Positions 22,191-35,986 of a stretch of 64,000 bases of DNA are shown piece after piece. The stretch spans positions 248,001 through 312,000 of the forward strand of contig NZ_BMUF01000011.1 of NCBI RefSeq assembly GCF_014650055.1, written 5' to 3'. Under the pieces are notes generated by a model, which was not told the origin of the DNA, searched no databases, and worked only from the letters and a program-made list of their open reading frames with translations. Origin of the DNA: Streptomyces malachitofuscus (GTDB lineage: Bacteria; Actinomycetota; Actinomycetes; Streptomycetales; Streptomycetaceae). Both the position numbers and the translations under genes were made by a program. Each line of letters opens with the position of its first letter. Position 1 is the first letter of the stretch.

Positions 22191-22194
<4 letters not shown>
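21955..22194 (-). CDS. small membrane protein inside the gat operon
   Basis: 79-aa basic protein, [18 protein letters not shown] onward, with two hydrophobic stretches ([13 protein letters not shown] and [20 protein letters not shown]) separated by Lys/Arg residues. Its GTG start (22194-22192) overlaps the gatA stop as GTGA, so it is translationally coupled to gatA, and gatB begins 15 bp after it. A GAGGAGGC ribosome site lies in the gatA end. Function is unknown; no recognised domain. The coupling suggests constant dosage with the amidotransferase but does not show physical interaction. Confidence 0.75.
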
Positions 22195-23687
<1,493 letters not shown>

Positions 23688-23693
23688 GGCGGG

Positions 23694-23990
23694 TTACTCC
23701 TCCCCCAGGATCTGCGGCACCTTGAAACGCTGCTGCTCCTGGGCCGGGGCGCTGGAGAGCGCCTGCTCGGGGGTGAGCGAGGGACGGACCTCGTCCGGCC
23801 GCATGACGTTCGTCAGCGGGAGCGGGTGCGAGGTCGGCGGTACGTCTTGGTCGGCGACCTCGCTGACGCGGGCGACCGCGCCGATGATGTCGTCGAGCTG
23901 GCCTGCGAAGTGGTCGAGCTCTTCGGGCTTCAGCTCCAGACGCGCCAGCCGGGCGAGGTGGGCGACCTCCTCGCGCGTGATGCCAGGCAT
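23694..23990 (-). CDS. gatC: Asp-tRNA(Asn)/Glu-tRNA(Gln) amidotransferase subunit C
   Basis: 98-aa subunit that wraps around GatA and GatB and stabilises the complex. Family start [20 protein letters not shown], the LxPxxxLxxxxxxPVxD-like middle and C-terminal [10 protein letters not shown] are all present. The ATG at 23990 follows AGAGGATCG. First gene of the gat operon; a TAGGAT-type -10 box lies about 40 bp upstream. Confidence 0.95.
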   Translation of the reverse strand: MPGITREEVAHLARLARLELKPEELDHFAGQLDDIIGAVARVSEVADQDVPPTSHPLPLTNVMRPDEVRPSLTPEQALSSAPAQEQQRFKVPQILGEE

Positions 23991-24030
23991 GCAGCGATCC
24001 TCTGGGGTGAGTGTGTGTGTTTTGGGTCCA

Positions 24031-24036
24031 ATCCTA
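24031..24036 (-). promoter_or_regulatory. putative -10 box for the gat operon
   Basis: Minus-strand TAGGAT, the classic streptomycete housekeeping -10 hexamer, followed by about 40 bp before the gatC start and a GT-rich leader. No convincing TTGACA-like -35 element was found at 16-19 bp, so this is tentative. Confidence 0.4.
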
Positions 24037-24240
24037 TGGGGCGGGGGGCGGTGCCGGTGTAACCCATTACCGGGGGCCGTGGTGTGGGCCGGGGGGCGGG
24101 CTGCAACTCGGGTGCTTTGCAGGGGCCTGACGTGAGGGTGGGCCGGGGGTGTCTGCGCAGCCGGGCGCGCGGCGAGGTGCCCGGCGCGGGTGTGGGCCTG
24201 GGGGTGGTTGCGCAGCCCGGCGCCAGCGGGGTGCCGTCGC

Positions 24241-24296
24241 GCCCACCCTCCCCCACTCTCGGCTTCGCTCGAGCGGGGGGACCCCCATCGCCCCAG
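24241..24296. repeat. interspersed hairpin repeat, copy A
   Basis: GC-rich element with the shared core CCTCCCCCACTCTCGG, the palindrome CGCTCGAGCG and the segment ACCCCCATCG. It is followed by CACGACTGCCCGC, as in copy D near 61400, so A and D form one subtype. It lies in the non-coding gap upstream of gatC. Confidence 0.75.
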
Positions 24297-24583
24297 CGGC
24301 ACGACTGCCCGCGGGAACGCGGGAGCGGCGGGTCGCCGGCGTGTGTGGCGTGCAGCGCGGATCGTGGTGGGCGCGGGTATGGCGCCGACGGCGGGGAGGG
24401 GACGGGGCGGGGGTGTTCGCCCGCAGTGGCCGGCGCGTCCGCACCCCGCACCCCCACCAACAAGCACAATCGCGCCAGTCCGAGGACGGACACCCCCGCC
24501 CCGGCCCCGCACCACCCACCCACCGTGGGCGCTACGCGCAGCCCCACCGGAGGGACAGTGGCGCCGCAGGCAGGAGGGGTGGG

Positions 24584-26902
24584 TCAGTCGTCGGCCGTGG
24601 TCGTCGCCGCCGGCAGCGCCGCGGCAGGGCGCTGCCAGCCCCGGGACCCCCGGGCGAGGAGCCACGCCGTCGTCTCGTCCGGCGGCATCGCCGCGGCGAC
24701 CAGCCACCCCTGCACCGCGTCGCACCGCAGATCCCGCAACCGCTCCCACGTCTCGTCGTCCTCGACGCCCTCCGCCACCACGAGCAGCCCGAGCGAATGC
24801 GCCAGATCAACCGTGCAGCGCACGATCTCGGCATCCTCCGTGTCGACCGCCAGCCGCGCCACGAACGACCGGTCGATCTTCAGCTCGCTCACCGGCAGCC
24901 GCCGCAGATGCACCAACGACGAGTAACCCGTCCCGAAGTCGTCCAGCGACATCTTCACCCCGTGCCCCGTCAACGCGTTCAGCGTGTCCGCCGCACGCTG
25001 CGGGTCCTCCAGCAGCACATGCTCGGTGATCTCCAGTTGGAGCGCTCCCGCGGGCACCCCGTGCCGCGCCAGACGCGCGGCCACGGATCCGGCGAACCCG
25101 GGCGTGTGCACATCGCGCGGCGAGACATTGACGGCGACCGGCACGAACAGCCCCTGCGACCGCCACTCGGCGACCTGCCCGAGCGCGGTCTCCAGCACGT
25201 ACTCGGTGAGATGCGGCATCAGCCCGGACGACTCCGCGATCGCTATGAACTCGTCCGGCGGCACCTTGCCCCGCTCCGGATGCACCCACCGCACCAGCGC
25301 CTCCAGCCCCGCGACCTGCCCGTCGAAGCGGACCTTGGGCTGGTAGTGCAGCTCCACCTCGCGCGCGTCCAGCGCCCTGCGCAGATCACCCAGCAGCCCG
25401 AGCCGGTCGGGGGTGTTGGAGTCGCGCTTGGACTCGTACGCCTCGACCCCCGTGCGGTCCCGCTTCGCCTGGTACATCGCCACGTCCGCCCGCCGCAGCA
25501 GCCCCTCGGCGTCCACCGCATGGTCCGGGAACACGGCGACTCCCGCGCTCGCCTCCAGGACGAGGGTGAGTCCGTCGAGGTCGAGCGGGGAGCTGAGGGC
25601 GGCGACGAGGCCGCGGGCGACGCGGGTCGCGGATGTCGTGGAGTCGGCGACGGGCAGTAAGACGGCGAACTCGTCACCGCCGAGCCGCGCGGCCTCCGCC
25701 CCGCGCGGCAACGCGGCTCTCAGCCGGTCGGCGATCTGCAGCAGCAGCCGGTCACCGGCACGATGCCCGAGCGTGTCGTTGACCGACCGGAACCGGTCCA
25801 GGTCGATCAGCATCAGAGCGGCGCGCGCCCCGATCCGCTCGGCGTCGTCCAGCGCGGTCCAGATCCGTTCCAGCAGCCACTGCCGGTTGGGCAGCCCGGT
25901 CAGCGGATCGCGCAGCTGCTCCTCGGCCCGCGCGCGGGCGATCCACAGGGTGGAGTCGAGGGCGATCAGCGGGATGGAGAACAGCGGCAGCAGCACGGGT
26001 TTGGCGTCGGCGACGACACACACCAGCGGCGCTATGCCGAGGAGGGCGACGGCGACGAGCCCTTGCCGCACCAGGGCGGTACGGGCCACGGTGGGCAGCC
26101 CCTCGCGCGGGGTGTGCAGGTACCACAGCAGACCGCGGGTGACCGCGAGATAGACGGCGGCGACCAGCACCACCCCGGGGGCGGTGACGAACGTCCAGGT
26201 GTCCGGGGTCGACGGCGACTCGACGGACGGCACACAGCCGAACGCGGCCAGCACCAGCGCCCCGGCGCCGATGCCGAGCAGATCCACCGCGCCGTGCAGC
26301 ACGCCCTGCCGCCAGCGGCCCCGCCGGGCGATGCCGACCAGCACGACGACGGTGAGGCTGACCATCCCGGCCGAGACCCAGCCGTACAGCAGCAGCACGG
26401 CCAGCGTGAGCGCGGCGCCCGAACCGGTGCCGCCCCACCAACGCGACCGTCCCAGCATCACCAGATGCCCGACGATGATTCCGGTCAGCACGGCCAGGGA
26501 CCAGCCGACGGTCCCGGACGGGAACAGCGCGTGTCCTCCGGTGAACGCCCGCAGAAACCCCGCGCCCAGCACGAACCCGGCTGCGGCGACGACGGCGGTG
26601 GGCAACGCGGGCCAGGACGGGTGCCGTTCAGCATCCGCCTCTGTCAACGACCCGACCCCTGCAGAGACCCCTGCACCGGACCGCCCAGGACCGTGTCCCG
26701 CAGCCGACGGCCCGACACCCGACGACCCGACACCCGACGGCCCCGCGCCGCGCGAGTCCGCGGTGCCCGCCCCGGTGCGCCCGCGCCCCTGCGCGCCCGG
26801 CTGCCCCGCGGGCCGCCCGTCCCCCCGGCCGCGCCGCCATGCGACCGCCATGCGGCGCAGGCGCAGCCGTGAGCCCGGGGCGGCGCTCTCGGTCGGTTCC
26901 AT
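24584..26902 (-). CDS. rmdB: membrane GGDEF-EAL cyclic-di-GMP protein (RmdB-like)
   Basis: 772-aa protein predicted to break down c-di-GMP. Residues 1 to about 75 are low complexity (Gly, Ser, Pro, Arg), then seven or more membrane helices to about 330, a GGDEF domain about 335-500 with [11 protein letters not shown], and an EAL domain about 515-755 with intact [36 protein letters not shown] and KIDRSFV. Both active-site sets look complete. The ATG at 26902 has AGAGGGA upstream and beats the ATG-free extension to 26938. The position next to ligA matches SCO5495, described as the phosphodiesterase RmdB of S. coelicolor; that assignment is from memory. Confidence 0.85.
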   Translation of the reverse strand: MEPTESAAPGSRLRLRRMAVAWRRGRGDGRPAGQPGAQGRGRTGAGTADSRGAGPSGVGSSGVGPSAAGHGPGRSGAGVSAGVGSLTEADAERHPSWPALPTAVVAAAGFVLGAGFLRAFTGGHALFPSGTVGWSLAVLTGIIVGHLVMLGRSRWWGGTGSGAALTLAVLLLYGWVSAGMVSLTVVVLVGIARRGRWRQGVLHGAVDLLGIGAGALVLAAFGCVPSVESPSTPDTWTFVTAPGVVLVAAVYLAVTRGLLWYLHTPREGLPTVARTALVRQGLVAVALLGIAPLVCVVADAKPVLLPLFSIPLIALDSTLWIARARAEEQLRDPLTGLPNRQWLLERIWTALDDAERIGARAALMLIDLDRFRSVNDTLGHRAGDRLLLQIADRLRAALPRGAEAARLGGDEFAVLLPVADSTTSATRVARGLVAALSSPLDLDGLTLVLEASAGVAVFPDHAVDAEGLLRRADVAMYQAKRDRTGVEAYESKRDSNTPDRLGLLGDLRRALDAREVELHYQPKVRFDGQVAGLEALVRWVHPERGKVPPDEFIAIAESSGLMPHLTEYVLETALGQVAEWRSQGLFVPVAVNVSPRDVHTPGFAGSVAARLARHGVPAGALQLEITEHVLLEDPQRAADTLNALTGHGVKMSLDDFGTGYSSLVHLRRLPVSELKIDRSFVARLAVDTEDAEIVRCTVDLAHSLGLLVVAEGVEDDETWERLRDLRCDAVQGWLVAAAMPPDETTAWLLARGSRGWQRPAAALPAATTTADD

Positions 26903-27161
26903 TCCCGTCCCTCTCACAGCCGGCGGTGCCCACGCCACGCGGCCCGATGCCCGACAACCCTCAGCGGCTCCGCGGTGGAAAGCCCCTCCCCGGACCCTTC
27001 ACGGGTACGGGGTTGCCCCGACCGCAACTGGGCACGGCAGGCGCACATCTCAACAGTAGGCCGCAGAAGGCTTCCACGGGCACCGGTCGCCGACGGTTGC
27101 CCGAATGCGCCCCAGCCACCCGTATGCATCTGGTATGCGCCGATCGGGTGGGCTTCAACCG

Positions 27162-30373
<3,212 letters not shown>

Positions 30374-30403
30374 AAGGGAAGCGTACGCAGTGGGTGGGCG
30401 GGG

Positions 30404-30541
30404 GTTTTCGCCCCCGCCGCCCCTTCCCTCCCCCACGCTCGGCTTCGCTCGAGCGGGAGGTGCCCCCATCGTCCCCGGGGGCTGTGCCCCCGGACCCCCC
30501 TTTCGGCCCTTCTCGCCTCGTCCTCAAACGCTGGACGGGCT
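30404..30541. repeat. interspersed hairpin repeat, copy B
   Basis: About 138 bp nearly identical to copy C (41930-42069): starts GTTTTCGCCCCCGCCGCCCC, contains CGCTCGAGCG, the hairpin CCGGGGGCTGTGCCCCCGG, and ends near CCTCAAACGCTGGACGGGCT. It fills the gap between the MetE-like gene start and the SDR stop. Confidence 0.8.
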
Positions 30542-30564
30542 GAATTGTGCCGGACGGGCCGATG

Positions 30565-31254
30565 TCACCGCCCCGGTCGCACCGTCAGGTCGTTGATCTC
30601 CGCGTCCCTCGGGAGGTCCAGGGCCGTCAGGATCGTCGTGGCGACCGACTCCGGGTCGATCCACTTGCCCGGGTCGTACTCCTTGCCCTCCTGCCGGTGG
30701 ACCTTGGCCTGCATGGGGCTGGCGGTGCGGCCGGGGTAGACCGAGGTCACCCTGACGCCGGCCGCGTGCTCCTCGTGGCGCAGGGAGTCGGCGAGGGCCT
30801 TGAGGCCGTGCTTGGAGGCCGCGTAGGCGGACCAGTCGGCGTGGGCGTTCAGGCCGGCGCCGGAGTTGACGAAGATCACGTGGCCCCGGCTCGCGCGGAG
30901 CTGGGGCAGGAAGTGTCGGGTGAGCTCGGCGGGCGCGACGAGGTTGACGTTGAGCTGGTGCCGCCAGGTCTTCGGGGTCAGCTCGCCCACGGGTCCGAGC
31001 TCGACGACACCGGCGACGTGGAGCAGGGAGTCCACGTGGTCGGGGAGCGACTGGTGGGAGAAGGCCCAGCTCAGCCGGTCGGGGTCGGCGAGGTCGCCGA
31101 CGAGGGTGCGGGCACCGGGGAACTCGGCCGCGAGTTCCTTCGCCCGGCCCGCGTCGCGCGCGTGGAGCACGAGTTCGTCCCCGCGCGCGTGCAGACGGCG
31201 GGCGACGGCCGCGCCGATGCCGGAGCCCGCTCCGGTGATCACATGTGTAGCCAT
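30565..31254 (-). CDS. short-chain dehydrogenase/reductase
   Basis: NAD(P)-dependent oxidoreductase, 229 aa. Cofactor motif TGxxxGxG appears as VITGAGSGIGAAVARRL, the structural motif as LLHVAGVV (NNAG variant) and the catalytic Ser-Tyr-Lys as FVNSGAG plus YAASKHGLK. The start is uncertain between ATG 31254 (MATHVITG) and ATG 31263 three codons upstream; the shorter form matches the usual family N-terminus. It lies 27 bp downstream of the LOG-family gene start region on the same strand. Substrate unknown. Confidence 0.85.
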   Translation of the reverse strand: MATHVITGAGSGIGAAVARRLHARGDELVLHARDAGRAKELAAEFPGARTLVGDLADPDRLSWAFSHQSLPDHVDSLLHVAGVVELGPVGELTPKTWRHQLNVNLVAPAELTRHFLPQLRASRGHVIFVNSGAGLNAHADWSAYAASKHGLKALADSLRHEEHAAGVRVTSVYPGRTASPMQAKVHRQEGKEYDPGKWIDPESVATTILTALDLPRDAEINDLTVRPGR

Positions 31255-31281
31255 GTCCGCCATGCTCGCATCACCGGGCGC

Positions 31282-31821
31282 TCATTCCACGCCCAGGCTC
31301 TCCTCCAGGTACGCGAGCGCGCCCACCGGCTCCTCGGCGAAGAACACCAGGTCGGTGAGCGGGCGGGGCAGGAAGCCCTCGTCCTCCATGCGGCGGAACT
31401 GCTCCTTGAGGCCGTCGTAGAAGCCGGCGGTGTTGAGCAGCACCACGGGCTTCTCGGTGCGGCCGTGCTTCTTCAGCTCGAGGATCTCGGTCGCCTCGTC
31501 GAGGGTGCCGGTGCCGCCCACCATGATGACGACGGCGTCCGCCTCCTCCAGCAGCAGGCGCTTGCGCTCGGCGAGGTCCTTGGCGATCACCATCCGGTCG
31601 ACGCCGGGGCGCGCCTTCGCCGCGAGGAACTCCACCGAGACGCCGAGGAGCCGGCCGCCCGCCTCTTCCACACCGTCGGCGACGACCTTCATCAGACCGA
31701 CGTCGGAGCCGCCCCACACCAGGGTGTGCCCGCCCTTGCCGAGCAGCCGCGCGAACTCCCGCGCGGGGCCGGTGTAGCGGTCGTCGAGGTCGGCGGCGGA
31801 GAGGAAGACGCAGATGTTCAC
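31282..31821 (-). CDS. LOG-family protein (lysine-decarboxylase-like fold)
   Basis: 179-aa protein of the family that releases free cytokinins by cleaving ribose-5-phosphate from N6-modified AMP. The signature region reads VGGTGTLDEATEI (family form PGGxGTxxE, here with Val for Pro), and the upstream LAERKRLLLEEADAVV carries the conserved Arg-Lys of the active site. The GTG at 31821 overlaps the preceding methyltransferase stop as GTGA, so the two are coupled. In bacteria the enzyme likely acts as a nucleotide 5'-monophosphate phosphoribohydrolase; a hormone role is speculation. Confidence 0.85.
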   Translation of the reverse strand: MNICVFLSAADLDDRYTGPAREFARLLGKGGHTLVWGGSDVGLMKVVADGVEEAGGRLLGVSVEFLAAKARPGVDRMVIAKDLAERKRLLLEEADAVVIMVGGTGTLDEATEILELKKHGRTEKPVVLLNTAGFYDGLKEQFRRMEDEGFLPRPLTDLVFFAEEPVGALAYLEESLGVE

Positions 31822-32621
31822 GGACCCACAGTACGGGCCCGGTCGGACACCGCGGTGAGCCGCATCTTCGACTGCCGGTGCGGCAGCTCCTCCCAGTCCT
31901 TCATGAACTCGGCGGCCAGACCGTGCCGGGCGGCCAGTTCCGCCAGCGTCTCCGTGCGGTAGTAGAAGTCCTCGTGCAGCACCTGGTGCTCCTCGCCCTC
32001 CGTGCGGTCGAAGGTGAAGTCGAAGAACCCGCCGGGTGCCAGCACCCTGCCGACGTGCGCGAAGCACTCCTCGATGACGTGCAGCGGCGAGTGCGAGAAG
32101 ACGCTGTGCGCGTGGACGACGTCGAAGTGGCCGTCGGGCAGGAAGGCGAAGGTGAGGTCGTTGGCGAGGGTCAGGTGGGGCAGTTTGGCCTGGAGCCCCT
32201 CCCGTACGAGGGTGTCCTGGGCGGCGAGCAGGATGTGCGGCGAGATGTCGATGCCGTAGTAGTGGCCCGGTTCCAGGTGGTCGATGAACAGCCGGCCCGC
32301 GCGGAGGTTGCCGCAGCCGATCTCCAGCATGCGGTGGTGCGGCCGGAGGCCGTGTTGCACCAGGTAGTCGAACTGCATCCGGCCGATGCGCGCCCATTGC
32401 TCGCGTGAGGGGTTGTGGCCCACCGCCGCCTCGGCGCTGCGGGCGGCGTCGGAGGCCATCACCGCGCGGTAGTACGCGATGTGGTCGCGGTGCCGCAGCC
32501 GCAGCCAGGCGTCGCGCAGGGCGCGCCGCGCATGGGCGGGGACGCGGCGCGGATGGCCCAGGGCGTAGCGGGCGCGGTGGGCGAGGGTCCCCCGGTTTCT
32601 GCGGGTGTCCTTGGCTCCCAT
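31818..32621 (-). CDS. class I SAM-dependent methyltransferase
   Basis: 267-aa methyltransferase with a basic N-terminal region (about 60 residues), SAM motif MLEIGCGNLRAGRLFI and acidic strand GHYYGIDISPHIL, followed by FDVVHAHSVFSHSPLHVIEE. The ATG at 32621 has GAGGAGGCGCC upstream. It is translationally coupled to the LOG-family gene. It is divergent from the DUF427 gene with 73 bp between start codons. Substrate is not evident; linkage to LOG hints at a modified nucleotide or related small molecule, which is inference only. Confidence 0.85.
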   Translation of the reverse strand: MGAKDTRRNRGTLAHRARYALGHPRRVPAHARRALRDAWLRLRHRDHIAYYRAVMASDAARSAEAAVGHNPSREQWARIGRMQFDYLVQHGLRPHHRMLEIGCGNLRAGRLFIDHLEPGHYYGIDISPHILLAAQDTLVREGLQAKLPHLTLANDLTFAFLPDGHFDVVHAHSVFSHSPLHVIEECFAHVGRVLAPGGFFDFTFDRTEGEEHQVLHEDFYYRTETLAELAARHGLAAEFMKDWEELPHRQSKMRLTAVSDRARTVGP

Positions 32622-32694
32622 GGCGCCTCCTCGGGAAGAACTCCGCTACAGCGTGCGCTGTAACCGCCGAGTCGGCTACCCGGAAGGAGCGATC

Positions 32695-33018
32695 GTGACC
32701 AGAGGTCATCGCATCACCATCGAACCGAGTGAACGGCATGTGCGCGTGGTGCACGGCGGGCAGGTCCTGGCGGACAGCGACCGGGCGCTCGTCCTGCATG
32801 AGACGGGCTGTCCCCCGCGGTACTACATCCCGCCGGAGGACGTACGGCTCGACCTGCTGACGCCGTCGGACACCCGCACCCACTGCCCGTTCAAGGGCGA
32901 CGCCTCCTACTGGTCGCTGCCGGACGCCGCGGATCTGGTCTGGGCGTACCCGGAGCCGAAGGCGGACGTTGCCGCGATCAAGGGCCACCTCTGCTTCTAC
33001 GAGGTGGAGGCCGGCTGA
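32695..33018 (+). CDS. DUF427 domain protein
   Basis: 107-aa single-domain protein. The family core is clear: VRVVHGGQVLADSDRALVL, ETGCPPRYYIPPEDVRLDLL, CPFKGDASYWSL and DLVWAYPEP. The GTG at 32695 has AAGGAG at good spacing. Function of DUF427 is not established; the fold is a small beta barrel found widely in actinobacteria and cyanobacteria. It is followed 80 bp later by an alpha/beta hydrolase on the same strand. Confidence 0.85.
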   Translation: MTRGHRITIEPSERHVRVVHGGQVLADSDRALVLHETGCPPRYYIPPEDVRLDLLTPSDTRTHCPFKGDASYWSLPDAADLVWAYPEPKADVAAIKGHLCFYEVEAG

Positions 33019-33098
33019 TCGCGTAGAAGGGTTGCGATCGGCGGACGCGCCGCCTGCCTCCCCGACGAAATTCGCGCCGTGCGGCAGTCTGGTGTGAC

Positions 33099-33878
33099 AT
33101 GGACAAGAACATCACTTCGCGCGACGGCACTCCCCTGGCGTACGAGAGCGCCGGGCGGGGTTCCACGATCGTCCTCGTCAGCGGGGCGATGTCGACGGGC
33201 GCCACGGTGGCACCGCTGGCGGCTCCCCTGTCGGAGCGGTTCCGGGTGGTCGTCTACGACCGCCGGGGCCGGGGCGCGAGCGGCGACACGGCGCCGTACA
33301 CGGTCGAGCGCGAGGTCGAGGACCTGGCGGCGCTGATCGAGGCGGTGGGCGGCGAGGCGGCGCTGTACGGCGTCTCCTCGGGCGGCGCGCTGGCGCTCCG
33401 GGCCGCGGCGAGCGGCCTGCCGGTGCGCCATGTCGCCGTGTACGAGACGCCGTACGCGATGTCCGAGGAGGATCTCGCGGAGCGCGCGCGGTACACCGAG
33501 CAGCTGACGGCGGCGCTCGCGGAGGGGCGGCGCGGGGACGCGGTGGAGCTGTTCCTGCGGCTGACCGGGCTGGGCGAGGCGGTCATCCAGGGTGCGCGGC
33601 AGTCCCCGATGTGGGCCGGGATGGAGTCGATGGCGCCGAGCCTCGCCCACGACGACGCCGTGATGGGCGACGGGAGCGTGCCGCGAAAGCTGCTGGCGTC
33701 GATCGGTGTGCCGGTGCTGTCGATCGCGGGGGACGCGAGCCCGGCGTGGATGCGCGAGGCCGCGCGGGCGATCGCCGAGTCGGTCCCCCAGGGCACGTAT
33801 CGCACCCTGGAGGGTCAGACCCACATGGTCGAGCCGGACGTCCTGGCGCCGGTGCTGGCGGAGTTCTTCGCGCGGTGA
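33099..33878 (+). CDS. alpha/beta-fold hydrolase
   Basis: 259-aa cytosolic hydrolase. The nucleophile elbow is YGVSSGGALAL, the oxyanion/strand region is IVLVSGAMSTG, the acid is probably in LSIAGDASPAW and the histidine in GQTHMVEPDVL. Likely an esterase-type enzyme; the substrate cannot be inferred. It ends against mnmA with a long terminator between them. Confidence 0.85.
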   Translation: MDKNITSRDGTPLAYESAGRGSTIVLVSGAMSTGATVAPLAAPLSERFRVVVYDRRGRGASGDTAPYTVEREVEDLAALIEAVGGEAALYGVSSGGALALRAAASGLPVRHVAVYETPYAMSEEDLAERARYTEQLTAALAEGRRGDAVELFLRLTGLGEAVIQGARQSPMWAGMESMAPSLAHDDAVMGDGSVPRKLLASIGVPVLSIAGDASPAWMREAARAIAESVPQGTYRTLEGQTHMVEPDVLAPVLAEFFAR

Positions 33879-33927
33879 GCGGGCGGCCGCCGCGCGGCCT
33901 GACCGGCCACCCGCACCGACACGCACC

Positions 33928-33977
33928 GAGCGCCGTGCCGCGCAGGGGACCGGGCGTCCCCGCGCGGCACGGCGCTC
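33928..33977. terminator. bidirectional terminator between hydrolase and mnmA
   Basis: Perfect 16-bp inverted repeat (33928-33943 and 33962-33977) whose loop itself folds through GGGGAC/GTCCCC (33945-33950, 33956-33961), giving a stem of about 22 bp. It lies between two convergent genes, 49 bp after the hydrolase stop and about 100 bp after the mnmA stop. Confidence 0.8.
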
Positions 33978-34077
33978 CTTGCGTCGGACGCGGGCTGCCG
34001 CGCCTCGTTGCGGGTCTGTGGGTCGCCGGGGACGGTGGCGACGAGGCTGCCGCGTGCGGCCCGGCGGCCGGGGACGC

Positions 34078-35208
34078 TCAGGCCACGTCCGCCGTTGCCC
34101 GCACCGTCGACGCGATCGTCGCCGAGCCGACCACGCGGGTGCCGTCGTACAGCACGATCGCCTGGCCGGGGGCGACACCGCGCACGGGCTCGGTGAAGCG
34201 GACCCGGAGTTCGCCGTCGACGAGGTCCGCCGTCACCTCGGTCTCGCCGCCGTGGGCGCGCAGCTGGGCGGTGTAGGTGCCGGGGCCGGACGGGGCGGCG
34301 CCGCACCAGCGGGGCTTGATCGCGGTCAGTGCCGTGACGTCCAGGGCGGCCGCGGGTCCGACCGTGACGGTGTTGGTCACCGGGGAGATGTCGAGGACGT
34401 AGCGGGGCTTGCCGTCGGGGGCGGGGGTGCCGATCCGCAGTCCCTTGCGCTGGCCGATGGTGAAGCCGTACGCGCCCTCGTGGGTGCCGACCTTGGTGCC
34501 GGACTCGTCGACGATGTCGCCCTCGGCCCTGCCGAGACGGTTCGCGAGGAAGCCCTGGGTGTCGCCGTCGGCGATGAAGCAGATGTCGTGCGAGTCGGGC
34601 TTCTTGGCCACGGCCAGTCCGCGCCGCTCGGCCTCCGCGCGGATCTCCTCCTTGGTGGTGACCGTGTCGCCCAGCGGGAACATGGCGTGGGCGAGCTGGC
34701 GGTCGTCGAGCACGCCGAGCACGTACGACTGGTCCTTGGCCATGTCGGAGGCGCGGTGCAGTTCGCGGGTGCCGTCCTCGCGCAGGATCACCTTGGCGTA
34801 GTGGCCGGTGCAGACCGCGTCGAAGCCGAGCGCGAGCGCCTTGTCGAGCAGCGCGGCGAACTTGATCTTCTCGTTGCAGCGCAGGCAGGGGTTGGGGGTG
34901 CGGCCGGCCTCGTACTCGGCGACGAAGTCCTCCACGACGTCCTCGCGGAAGCGGTCGGCGAGGTCCCAGACGTAGAAGGGGATGCCGATGACGTCGGCGG
35001 CGCGGCGGGCGTCGCGCGAGTCCTCGATGGTGCAACAGCCCCGCGCGCCGGTACGGAACGACTGCGGGTTCGCGGACAGGGCGAGGTGGACGCCGGTCAC
35101 GTCGTGGCCCGCCTCGGCCGCGCGGGCGGCGGCGACGGCGGAGTCGACTCCGCCGGACATGGCGGCCAGGACGCGGAGGGGGCGGGAGGGCTGCGGGGTG
35201 TCAGTCAT
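34078..35208 (-). CDS. mnmA: tRNA-specific 2-thiouridylase
   Basis: Makes 2-thiouridine at the wobble position of Lys, Glu and Gln tRNAs, using ATP and sulfur delivered from a cysteine desulfurase. 376 aa with the PP-loop [14 protein letters not shown], the first catalytic cysteine in [15 protein letters not shown] and the second in [11 protein letters not shown], then a C-terminal barrel. The ATG at 35208 follows GGAGGGG. A cysteine desulfurase gene lies about 4 kb upstream on the same strand, separated by the amidase and an accessory cassette. Confidence 0.96.
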   Translation of the reverse strand: MTDTPQPSRPLRVLAAMSGGVDSAVAAARAAEAGHDVTGVHLALSANPQSFRTGARGCCTIEDSRDARRAADVIGIPFYVWDLADRFREDVVEDFVAEYEAGRTPNPCLRCNEKIKFAALLDKALALGFDAVCTGHYAKVILREDGTRELHRASDMAKDQSYVLGVLDDRQLAHAMFPLGDTVTTKEEIRAEAERRGLAVAKKPDSHDICFIADGDTQGFLANRLGRAEGDIVDESGTKVGTHEGAYGFTIGQRKGLRIGTPAPDGKPRYVLDISPVTNTVTVGPAAALDVTALTAIKPRWCGAAPSGPGTYTAQLRAHGGETEVTADLVDGELRVRFTEPVRGVAPGQAIVLYDGTRVVGSATIASTVRATADVA

Positions 35209-35268
35209 AACCCCTCCAGGGTACGGGGGCGCGGGAACCAGGGCCGCCGAGTATCCGTTCACGATCAC

Positions 35269-35934
35269 ATGGGGGAGAACAGGGCTTCCGAGGACGGGGA
35301 CCGGCGCATCGGGCGGCGGGCCCTGATCGTGGGCGGGGCCGCGGCCGCGGCGGGCACGGCGGTGCTGGCGCGGGACGAGCTGGCGCGCCTGTGGTGGCGC
35401 ATGCCCGGTGTGGAGAAGCCGCGCAAGGAGGGCGCGGTGGACTACGCGGGGGCCCGCTGGGTGGCGGCATCGGACGCCAACTGGCGGCGTGCGGACCGGC
35501 CGGACGACTTCGGCATCGACATGGTGGTCGTGCATGTCACCCAGGGCAGCTTCGACAGCGCGGTGCAGGCGTTCCAGGACCCGGGGCACAAGGCGTCGAC
35601 GCATTACATAGTGGGCCAGGACGGCCGGGTCACGCAGATGATCCGCGAGCTGGACGTGGCGTACCACGCGGGCAACCGCGACTACAACGAGCGCAGTGTC
35701 GGCATCGAGCACGAGGGTTTCGTGGACCGGCCGGAGGACTTCACCGACGAGATGTACGAGGCCTCGGCCCGTCTCACGGCGCGCATATGCGCCCGCTACG
35801 GCATCCCGGTCGACCGGGAGCACATCATCGGCCATGTCGAGGTGCCGGGCACGGACCACACGGACCCGGGACCCCACTGGGATTGGGACCGCTATCTGAA
35901 GCTGGTCCGCCGCGCCGGCACGTCGGGGGCGTGA
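35269..35934 (+). CDS. N-acetylmuramoyl-L-alanine amidase (amidase_2 family), Tat-type signal
   Basis: 221-aa exported peptidoglycan amidase that cuts the sugar-peptide bond. The N-terminus has twin arginines before a hydrophobic stretch ([20 protein letters not shown]), suggesting Tat export. Zinc ligands fit His in [10 protein letters not shown], His in [11 protein letters not shown] and Asp in [29 protein letters not shown] is typical of the family. The ATG at 35269 lacks a ribosome site; it lies 60 bp from the divergent mnmA start, so the message may have a very short leader. Confidence 0.85.
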   Translation: MGENRASEDGDRRIGRRALIVGGAAAAAGTAVLARDELARLWWRMPGVEKPRKEGAVDYAGARWVAASDANWRRADRPDDFGIDMVVVHVTQGSFDSAVQAFQDPGHKASTHYIVGQDGRVTQMIRELDVAYHAGNRDYNERSVGIEHEGFVDRPEDFTDEMYEASARLTARICARYGIPVDREHIIGHVEVPGTDHTDPGPHWDWDRYLKLVRRAGTSGA

Positions 35935-35986
35935 GCGGGCGTCCCGGCCGGGGACACCGGCGCAGGGGCCGCCGCTCACCGGCTCG

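Larger units (their letters stand above)
23991..24583. other. long intergenic region between rmdB-like gene and gatC
   Basis: 593 bp with no supported gene. It holds the gatC promoter region near 24031, a very GC-rich middle, and one copy of the interspersed hairpin repeat (24241-24296). Open frames crossing it on the plus strand are Pro/Arg/Gly-rich and lack ribosome sites. Confidence 0.6.
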
